From Aldrovandia affinis (lineage: Eukaryota; Chordata; Actinopteri; Notacanthiformes; Halosauridae): DNA of 64,000 nt. The notes beneath the pieces were generated by a model. That model made no database searches. It worked only from the letters and a program-made list of their open reading frames with translations, and was not told the DNA's origin. The first letter of the stretch is position 1. The number at the start of each line of letters is the position of its first letter. This document shows positions 55,404 to 64,000 of the stretch, piece by piece. The position numbers and the translations under genes are program-made. The stretch is taken from contig JAINUG010000134.1 in NCBI GenBank assembly GCA_029706075.1, forward strand, positions 1,052,001 through 1,116,000, written 5' to 3'.

Positions 55404-56064
55404 AGAACTTGCACTCGGGCAGTGGAGAGTGTTTCTGGACAACGGCCCGAGAACTCTCACTGAAAGAGTGGAGAGTGTCTCGGGGCTGGTTGCCAGAGAA
55501 CTCTCCCTGTGAGGAGTGGTGAGGGTCTCTGTGTGTTTGGGGTAAAAGAGAACTCAGACTGAAATGTTTGAGTGTCTCTGTGTGCATGGGTTTGGGAAGC
55601 ACTTGAAAAGTCACTGGATATGTGTGTGACTGGGGAGGTTCTAGGGGAACTTCGGTCTGAGGAGACATGGTGTCTTGTTGAGATGTGTGTGTGTCGGGAC
55701 AGTGTGTAGAGTTCCAACCTGTTCCATAAGTGTTGATGTGTGTTAAATGTGGATGTATGAAGGTGGTGTGGAAAGCCGCTGATTGTCTGTGTTTGTTGTG
55801 TGTTCCCCGAAAGGGGATTCCCCCCTCGGAGGAGGCGGGGCTTTCATTTATTGTTGGTTTATTTTAGTTTCTTATTTTAGTTAATTGTTTTTGCCTGAAA
55901 GCTTTGCGGCAAGTAGGGTGAGGACTTTGTTTGTGTTTATTTTAACCTGCTCTCCCCCAAAAATATAAAGATCCGGTCCGTAGACCGGCAAAACCCCACT
56001 CTTCTGCCAGTTATTACCATCGGCTGTTCTGCTCCAGTCCAGGAATTGTCACTGGCGTGTGACA

Positions 56065-57250
56065 CATGCATTTGTCACAACCTACTGAAGCTGACAGAAT
56101 GGGCATAAGCCTGTCCTCTCTGGACAGCCAGGTTTGTGTGGGCCAGTGTCAACAGCCAAACTGGGCTTCCCTGCCATATAGGTCAATTGGTTGAATAAAT
56201 AATGAAAAATGTTATGCTAAATTACAATTTCTGTTACAACTTCAGTTATGTTATTTATGACGTGCTGTGCTGCATGCTTTCTCTTTTAGTTATTTTGTAG
56301 CGCAGAACATTTGATAATTTAATTCTGTTCAATTTTGTGTTCATTTTCAGACCCAAATTCCAGTGTATGCATGTATGCGTGTGTGCAGTGCAGTATTTTA
56401 GTTACACCAAATCTGAAATTGCATGTAGCCATATACATTTAGTTACATTATATGAGATCTGGATTTTGGGGTGAACTCGTTTTATATTTTATATATTTAA
56501 TTATAATTATTTTTAGTGTTAAGTATTTCAATTTCTTCATATTTACTTCCAGGGCCAAAGTCTGACAATACTGCTCTAGTAGAGTTATATAGCAGCCCTT
56601 GCTTCCTCTCTTGGTATCTAATGTCTTATAATGGTAACCCCCCCTCCCACCCTTTCTCTTCCAGGGGATTTTCTCATGTCTAATTTTCTCATGTTTAAGT
56701 TCATTTCCAATACAGGATGCTCAGTGGTGCATAGCGCATGCTACTCAGAAATGTGTCACCCAAACTTTGATGATGTTTGTTTTCATGTCTCTCGCCACAT
56801 TGCTGGACACAGCTAATCAACTTTCCCCATATGCTTAAGAATTCAGAAAGATTCAGTAAAAAAAGAGTAATGAGCTGTATTTCTCCACCTTTAAATGGCT
56901 AAAGAATGAAAAATGGGTGCACTTTGTAATCATAGTTAAAACACATGCAACACCAATGCTAATGCTCTTGATGCTAACATGCATGCAGCATTGGTTACTG
57001 AGTGAAATATGAGTTCCCAGAGTGAATTGCTATTGCAACGTTAATGCCAAGTGGTGTGTGAGCATTGCTAGAAGCAAATGGAGGACACAAGACTTGTTCA
57101 ATCCAAAAATTTAGCCTCTTGGTTTAACCTCATCTGATTTGATACAGGTTTTGCACATTAATTACATGACTGCCCATCATTGCCAGTCCATCTTTAACAC
57201 AGGGTCTGTGTGTGCAAGTACACTGTATAGGAAACAGGAAATACAATACA
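56065..57250. other. Non-coding sequence
   Basis: No supported gene or named repeat. Confidence 0.4.

Positions 57251-57251
<1 letters not shown>

Positions 57252-57280
<29 letters not shown>
57252..57280. repeat. (CA)n microsatellite
   Basis: About 14 CA units. Confidence 0.95.
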
Positions 57281-57283
<3 letters not shown>

Positions 57284-57624
57284 AGTAGACAACTGCGTTG
57301 CTGCTACACATTCCTAACATATAATGGTGAAATGTCTTCTTTGATATTTCAGCTGGAACAGTTGTTTTGGATTATTGTTTGGCACAATATGAACATTATA
57401 ATTGAATGTATCATAGGGATGTAGGCATTTAAACGATGCTTTTATATAACATTATTATGCACTGTGTTAGCATTGTTTTAATGTTCAGCTTATATAATTT
57501 AATTTAATAATGGATATTTCTCTATTTTCCTTGCTCGTGTTGCTCGTGTGATACACACTGAATGCATGATTCTATATAAGCCTTGAAATTTGCTCTGGAA
57601 AATAATTCCTGCCAAATATACACT

Positions 57625-57860
57625 TGCGCACACTCCTCTCAAACGCCTCTCACACACCTCCCACATGCCTCTCACACACCTCCCACACACTACGTACATG
57701 CATCTCACACGGCTCCAACACGGCTCCCACACACTACGTACATGCCTCTCACACACCTCCCACATGCCACTCACATGCCTCTCACATACCTCCCACACCC
57801 CACTCACATGCTTCCCACACCTCCCACATGCCACTCATATGCCGTGCACATGCCTCACAT
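57625..57860. repeat. Minisatellite of CTCACACACCTCCCACATGC-type units
   Basis: Tandem, imperfect ~10- and 20-bp units built from CTCACA(C/T), CCTCCCACA and CATGC. All frames stay open across it (Ser-His-Thr-Pro-rich on plus, Trp-Glu-Val-Cys-rich on minus), which is a by-product of the repeat. Confidence 0.9.
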
Positions 57861-58814
57861 TAATAAATAATACACTGACATGTGCTTAATATGAAATGCA
57901 CAAATGCAATAATGATCAATTTTGTTTTTGTTGCTTAGAAAAGAGTACTCATTTTTTAATAACTCTGTCACTACTATCCCCTTGTCCAACCCATGTTGTC
58001 ATTGCCATTATTATACATTTGTATCACAACAGTCACATTATATTATTCTTGCTATTGTATGTTTTGTCAATTTTTCTGTACATGCATCTTAATTTCCAAT
58101 AAAGAAAAAAGTAATGGGCAAAAAATGTTTTTATAACTACATGCATTCTATGAATGCTGCTCTCGGGAGCCATCTTCCCAAGCCTCCTGAAGAATAAACT
58201 GTTTAAAGAATGCGGGCCCTGCACAGAGAGCGATTTGTCAATTTTATTCTATCTTCTCAGATTTAGTGACCTTTCCCCGCCTGCATCCTTTTTGAATAGT
58301 AACAACTGCAATAGGAGTGTGATTTGGTTAGCTCTTTGTTGAGCTGTAGGCCGCATGTACGAGCAGCCTCAAAAGAACTCTCACGCAGTCCACCTTTCAG
58401 AGGAATGAGAGCCACATGAATCAAAGAGATTTGGTGAACTGAGAGATGCACATAATTCAGATGCCTGCGCAAATGCGGGTAGAGAGTGGGGAGAGATTCA
58501 GACCAAACACAGCTCTTTCATAGCACACTTTCTATTGCCTACCTTTTTTTTGGTTACATAGCACATTTAATTTATTTAATCTTGGAATGTTTTTTACATT
58601 TTTTATTTCTGCGGATATAGAAGTGGTTATATTCCAAAGTTTGGTTTGGATTGGATGGTCAATGATGATGCTAGATGGAACCCCAAAATGTGCACTAATG
58701 AGCCAGTAAACTACTTTAAGGGTTAAGAGTTAGGATATTGCTCAACCATTGCAACAGGGAAACCATGAGATTTGCTTCTGATGTGATTATTGATGTCCTT
58801 GGCATTGTGTAGAG
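57861..58814. other. Non-coding sequence
   Basis: No supported gene. The segment 58140-58500 is non-repetitive with moderate complexity. Confidence 0.4.
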
Positions 58815-59167
58815 CAGGAGTGTCCAATCTTATCCAAAAAGAGCTTGTGTAGCATAGGCGTAATGAGTGGTGGGTACAAGGGGCACATGCCCCTCACCCC
58901 CCCCAATATTCAAAACAGTCATATCTGTCTCCCCCCGATAATTTGTAGATATAAAACATTCCCTTTCATTACGCCCCTCCCCCCCACCACACCATATAAT
59001 ATGTGGTTACACCCTTCCTATGTAGGTTCAGGATTTTAACACTAAACCACCTTATTCAATGGTCTTGTTTGAAGATAAGTTGATTACTTGAATCAGGTAT
59101 TGCAGCGCTGGGCTAGAACAAAAGCTTGCACCCACACCGGCCCTTTTGGATAAGATTGGACAGCCCG
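58815..59167. mobile_element. MITE, CAGGGGTGTCCAAT family, with interior insert
   Basis: Left end CAGGAGTGTCCAATCTTATC and right end GGATAAGATTGGACAGCCCGG are inverted repeats. The right arm extends through GCTGGGCTAGAACAAAAGCT, shared with 54474-54635. The interior 58857-59045 is C-rich with GGGCACATGCCCCTCACCCC and may be another repeat inserted in it. Confidence 0.7.
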
Positions 59168-59169
59168 GA

Positions 59170-60890
59170 TATAGAGGTGTTCCTACAATGGAGTCGGTGA
59201 GGACCCCCTTAGCTAAATTTGAAATACATTTCCCTTTTTGGAATACTTCCAAGTTAAAATAATTATATTTATGAATTCATATTTGATACTTTCAGATGAA
59301 ATAAAACTTACATGCCCTTCTCAATCCTGTGATTATTGTAGTAGTTATATTATGTAGTTAAATATAATTGTGTTATTTGGCAGATGCTTTTATGCAGAGC
59401 AACGTACAAGAGTGGACATATATCCCAAATATAATGGCATCACGATTTAGACATGCTGCCATGTACTTTTGTGCTACATAGCCACTGTATTGTCAAAAGG
59501 TCAACATTTATTGAGATTGGGTTCCACAAATGGCCATTTTAGATGGCCTTGAGGTTAACAAGTTTGGTGTCAAACATCGGCATTAGACTTTTCTCTGTGG
59601 AGACACTTCTCTGTGTTATAAGCAATGACAATATTGCTGTATATTAATATGTACTGTTAGGAGAAAGCAAGGATTGTTGATTTACATAGTTATATCAACA
59701 AGAAAGTGTGAAGCATTGTTTAATTAAACAGAGGAAGATAAAGGCATGCAGATGTTAATGGCTTTATGAATCTTCATGAAACCAGAATTATGCCAGTGAA
59801 GGTATTTAGCTTTGCATCTGGTGTGGAATGTTTTTTAATCAGTTAACTTATGCACATTCTTGGCTTTGAGACAGCTGTATAGCTTTACATTTGTAATTGT
59901 GTTAGTGGATCCAAAGAGGACCTGAAGTTGTTTATCTGCCTGTGGTTTTTGAGTAATGTGTGCAGGCATAACTTGGTGACCTGGATTGGGTTATATTACT
60001 CTTATCAAAAAAATCTGGGACTTTATTTTATCCTTTTATTGGAGCAAGAAGCCACAGTCTTGGTCAAAGATAATATTTCATAACCTTATTGCAAGTTTCA
60101 AATATGATTCAAAAGTGAGCCAAATGCATACATTTTGAGCTGACCTTTTGTCTTTCTTTTTTTGTTTTGCAAAGTTTCTTAATATGAAACAAAGTCATTT
60201 TAAACTAAAATCAAAAGTGTCTAGCAGAACTATTTTAGACATGGTAGGCCGGCCCACTCAAAGTACTGTAGTTTCTACCGTATATCCTTGTCCTCAGATC
60301 TTACAATATGTTTTTGTTAAATGCTGCTATGCTTCAGTTACTTTCACATAGGGGTGCTGAAGGTAAGCAGGGAGTCTGGAAGGGGGGGTAAGGGGTTTGG
60401 GGGGTTCCCCCTCAAGAAATTTCCACTTTAAATAAGACTATTGCTGCATATTAACCAGACTCAACTCAAATATTTTGTCAGGTTCTCAGGAAAAACACAT
60501 CATTATTGTGTGAAATTAATTTAGGCAAATTAATATAATCTCTACATATGCAATTGTTACATTTTGTACAGGCCAGTTTCTTGTATTGTAAAATAATTTT
60601 CCATTCAATACTGCTACCATGTGAAATACAATGTGCGTTTTTTGTTTACAATGTATTTGTTGTATTGTTGTGATTGAATAGAGAGCTGGTGAAGGGATCC
60701 AATATTGAGTGTGGTATTCCGAAACACCTGCCAATTTTAACCATGACTGACTGAGTGGCCTAGAACCCAGAGGAACTAGTTGCTGTGCCATAAACATCAA
60801 AAATGATGAAAATATACACAAATATATTACAATTAATAAGGCAAATTAATGTATGTACTTAACAAAATATTTTCGAACTTTTTAACAATT
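59170..60890. other. Non-coding sequence
   Basis: Holds a minus-strand L2/SINE tail remnant at 59374-59412 (TTTGGCAGATGCTTTTATGC followed by AGAGCAACGTACA on the plus strand) and a G-rich patch near 60375-60410. No gene supported. Confidence 0.45.
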
Positions 60891-60894
60891 CTTT

Positions 60895-60985
60895 TAAACG
60901 ATTCCCACTGGGAACACATATACTGAAAAATATATGCATTCACTACTGTAAGCCACTTAAAAGCGTCTGCTAAATGGCATAATAT
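60895..60985 (+). mobile_element. tRNA-derived SINE, 3' part
   Basis: Starts at the B-box region (GATTCCCACTGGGAACACAT) and continues through TGAAAAATATATGCATTCAC to TTAAAAGCGTCTGCTAAATG, the same order as the SINE at 5587-5736. The tRNA A-box end is missing. Confidence 0.78.
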
Positions 60986-62742
60986 TATTATGTATTATAT
61001 ATTTCCCTCTTTCCAAATAGCCTGTCGCAGCTGGTTGCCTGTTTATTTAAATATTTACTTAGCTATCGAGCTCCCATCTAAACACCACCAGAGATAAGTC
61101 TTTTATCCACAGTAGAACATGAAACCAAAATGTAAATATCCTCACTAAAAGCTTTTAATTTGTCATTTCCAATCTTTCCAGCAGCATGCATATATTTTTA
61201 CAAGATGTGCTGATATGAGAGGAGGCCCAACAAATACTTAACAATAACAGTAGTATTGATTATTGCCGACCATGAAACTACCAAACTGGGCAGAGGTAAG
61301 ACATATTCAGAGACTAGCAATTACACTACTGTCCAGGCTCGTTTTCACTACCGTCCTCCACAAACTACAGCCCCCAAATTTTAAAAGAACATTACACTTC
61401 TACAGGCACTCAAATTAAATACTGTCTGACCTAACACTCTTAGCAAGTGTTGCTTGCTCTTAAAGTGTCACTGGTCCAAAGTCATAGTTGTGTTTCAATA
61501 TTGTCTTCCTGTGTCCTTATTTGTGGGTCTGTATGTGTGTGGGTGTGTGTGTTCTCTCTTTATGTCCATGTGCCTTTCTTTGTTTCTGTGTAGGTGTGTT
61601 TTTATGCATATTGTTCTCTGTGTTTATGCTTATGTGAGAGTGTGTGTATGTGTGTGTGTACATTCATTAGCGCTGGCTACACTGTGCTGAACGTTATTAA
61701 CGTTCGATAGTGACTGGATAAAATCGAGCACAGTCTACTACAAGCACTTATGTTTTTTACAGAAACTACTTGTTGGACATTATTTGTATGCATATTTGTA
61801 TCTAACGGTGGGAATGGTGGTCAAATCTTGTCTTTAAAAGGACCAATAGGATTTGATCATATGGCTATGTGATGCAGGGAGATGCAGAGTAATCTGGCAT
61901 GTCTTACAGCCAGACTGGAGAGATGATCCATTAATACACCGACAACTGTTGTCAAAGGCTATCAATACCGAAAATCTGCGCCCTCCATTTTTCCCCAAAT
62001 TAAATTAAAATATAATATATATTTTTTTAAGAATCCATGCATAAAAAGAGTGATGGGTTTCTTTATGTGTTCAGTATATATTTTTTTATTCTTTACTTAA
62101 AACTAAAATTGCTTTTAAAAGTAGACTTTACATCGCTTTACCAGATGGTTGAGAATTAATCATAGTGCAGATTCTGGCAGGATGATGAATGAAAAGGACT
62201 AAACTTGAAACAGATGGCATAATAGTGATATTAATCATTTCTCATATCTCTGACAAGACATCAAAAATATATTGTAATGTTTAAATATTGAAGCAAGCAA
62301 TATATCAGTAGACCCTACAATGGGATACAAAGTGTATGATGATTCTTAAGAAAAAGGTTTGTTCACGCATTCAACATGAAAATAATATTGAATGCATATG
62401 CGGTTTGTCACCTGTGGGCCTGTTTTACTATCTTAACAATATGCTTAGGCAATGTAAAATGGCACAATCTTGTAGGATACAATACGACCATTCTGTGCCA
62501 AACAAAATAGAGTTTCTTAGAGACAAGAGGTTTTTTTTCCTTTCATCTCCTGTAGAGCAGGGGAAGATGGGATTTCTTTTTAGGAAACCTAAGCTACCTA
62601 ACCATTAAGCTGATTACTTTCTTAGACACAACACCTTGCCATCCTGTTTCATGACAATGGCTATGGTATATCATAGGTCATTTGTCTGATGGCATCTGCA
62701 AAAAGAATAATGCCTGACTGTAAAAAAAAAGCATTGTATTTA
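60986..62742. other. Non-coding sequence
   Basis: No supported gene. The GTGTGT-rich patch around 61525-61665 explains the Val/Cys-rich open frame at 61454-61690. Confidence 0.4.
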
Positions 62743-63059
62743 GTGATAAGCCCATCAATATTGCAGGGAGGGGCCCTGTTCTAAAAACAAGCCAATGAAA
62801 AGTACTTCAGAAACCCTGAAATGGTAATCAATAATTCATCCTTTTTTCAACAAAATTAATCAGACGGTAAGCTGGCTTGACATCTGATTAAATTAGTTGA
62901 AAAAAGGATGTGTTAAAATTCAGCTTCAGGATTTCTGAAGTAGTTTTCATTGGATGGCTGTTAGATCTCACTTCTAAGAGAGATCATGATTCATTAAAAT
63001 AAATTGCTGACAGGAAGGATCAACAGGGCTTCTCCCTGCAATGTGGGTGGGCTTATCAC
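62743..63059. mobile_element. Foldback (long inverted repeat) element
   Basis: Outer ends GTGATAAGCCCA and GGTGGGCTTATCAC are inverted. The arms then share CATTGCAGGGAG/CTCCCTGCAATG, CCAATGAAAAGTACTTCAGA and CATCCTTTTTTCAACAAAAT with their reverse complements on the other side, centred near 62875. The right arm has ~55 extra bases. It can form a long imperfect hairpin and codes for nothing. It is probably a foldback-type MITE. Confidence 0.82.
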
Positions 63060-63802
63060 CAAACAGTGCTTTTTACTGCCAGGCATTATGTCTGCAAGGG
63101 TTTTTAAAAAGCTTAGCTCATAAAGCTAGATCAGATCAGATCATCAGCTAATGTGTCAATCAAAATACTTTGCTCCCTAAAACAAGTATATAATAGACAT
63201 CTATGATTAGTTCAAAGAGGTAAACTGATGATAAAAGATAGCTGTGGCATCCAGTTACATGGTTGCTGAACACACAGCTTCTACCACAAATAGACCCTGA
63301 CAGTTATAGGCATTGTTGTCTAAGCTAATGTAATGGTTACATAGGTGAATACAAGTGTTGAAGCTGTAAGTATCCTTTTATTGAAACCAGACTGTCTGGA
63401 TTTCTCTGAGCATTAATGACGGACTTGTGGACAGCTCATCCTTCTATGGAGTGAACGGGTTTGATGACTAAGTGAACCCTTTCTAATGGATGCCGGCCCC
63501 CTGCAGAGGCCTTGCTCAAGCTCATTGCATATCGATATTGCTGTGTGCAAACCAGAGAGATTATTTTACACTGCTCTGATCCCTCAATGGGGTTTGCGTT
63601 CTGGAATTATCCTGTTGTCAAAGATACAGTGGGTGAAAGTGGAGGCAATCTTTGAAAGTTCAGTTCATACTGCCAACACAGCTTCATTAGCTTGTCCCAG
63701 GTGTTAGGCCAGCTACCGAACAACAGGCACCAGGACTACCAGGAATGCTGGCACAACCATAAAGCTGAACAACTAAAAATGAAAGAGTAGTGATAGCACA
63801 TC
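63060..63802. other. Non-coding sequence
   Basis: No supported gene. The frame at 63486-63707 has no recognisable domain. Confidence 0.4.
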
Positions 63803-63804
63803 TA

Positions 63805-64000
63805 CAGGTAACTGCCAAAATAAAGGAAACACTTTAGTAAATGAAGGTTTCTGGTGGCTCTGTTATGGTGTATGGTGCATTTTCATGGCATGCTTTAGGT
63901 CCACCCCCTTAGAGGGCAAGATTAACGCCAATAAAGGCAAAGCCATTCCGAGCGATCACCTTCATCCTATGGTAAAGCATTTCTATCCTGATGGGAGTGG
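63805..64000 (+). mobile_element. Tc1-like element, CAGGTAACTG family, runs off the window
   Basis: Starts after TA with CAGGTAACTGCCAAAATAAA and continues GGAAACACTTTAGTAAATGA. About 45 bp in, it jumps to mid-transposase code (a GGSVMVYGAFSWHALG-like stretch, then HLHPMVKHFYPDGSG at the window edge). The 5' half of the gene is therefore deleted. It shares its terminus with 28995-29325. The right end is outside the window. Confidence 0.8.

Larger units (their letters stand above)
54942..56064 (+). mobile_element. LTR-derived transcription-unit block
   Basis: After the PBS-like site comes a TATA-like CCTATTTAAGAGC (54967-54979), then ~1 kb of GT/GA-rich sequence ending in the second copy of the 99-bp terminal repeat (55968-56064, ending GTGTGACA). 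The order fits a U3-TATA-R-U5 LTR whose internal region has collapsed, so one LTR end and PBS are fused to most of another LTR. No gag or pol is present. It carries a 7SL-like segment and a short tandem array. The family is not identified, and the left boundary of the second LTR is unclear. Confidence 0.5.

Noticed and set aside
57499-57889. Cys/Trp- and His/Thr/Pro-rich open frames on both strands
   Set aside because: They come from a tandem minisatellite that is open in every frame.

Overview
This window looks like a gene-poor, repeat-rich stretch of a teleost fish chromosome. The evidence is an L2-clade LINE and a tRNA-derived SINE sharing the characteristic fish 3' tail (AGCGACTTACA / TAAATGCTTAAAATGT), many fish-type Tc1/mariner elements, a BEL/Pao retrotransposon, a pogo element with a C-terminal PHD-like finger, and abundant (CA)n and (ACAT)n microsatellites. 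I could not recognise one host protein-coding exon, tRNA or rRNA gene. Almost every coding-like stretch is a transposable-element fragment, usually broken by stops or frameshifts. The exact species cannot be told from the sequence.

Layout. 1-11 kb: an L2 LINE (1111-3173, minus), a duplicated ~95-bp segment, a tRNA-derived SINE (5587-5736), an LTR-like remnant (6506-7090), a solo LTR (7365-7925), a 48-bp minisatellite (10091-10598) and a ~1-kb TTAA-flanked element (10635-11632). 14-18.6 kb: a Tc1 element split by a 2.8-kb APE-type LINE with a 10-bp target duplication. 20.5-26 kb: a near full-length L2 LINE with a 430-bp internal deletion, and a short third L2 copy. 26.5-29.3 kb: microsatellites interleaved with LTR and Tc1 ends. 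29.3-37.8 kb: mainly non-repetitive AT-rich DNA, with a GC-richer block near 30.3-31.2 kb that could be conserved regulatory sequence. 37.8-46.2 kb: an 8.4-kb nest in which a TTAA-flanked element holds a solo LTR and a young BEL/Pao retrotransposon, itself joined to part of a pogo transposon. 48-54.6 kb: a solo LTR, two Tc1-like elements and a MITE. 54.8-56.1 kb: an LTR-derived block carrying a segment strongly resembling the 5' domain of 7SL (SRP) RNA. 57-64 kb: minisatellite, MITE, SINE fragment, a foldback element and the start of another Tc1-like copy.

The elements do not form a functional pathway. Nesting and target duplications do give a relative chronology: the TTAA element came before both of its insertions, the BEL/Pao element before pogo, and Tc1 before the LINE. 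The two most unusual points are the BEL/Pao-pogo junction, which superficially resembles a retroelement with a replaced integrase but is better explained by nested insertion plus deletion, and the 7SL-like segment inside an LTR-like transcription unit. All family assignments come from reading motifs by eye, without database search.
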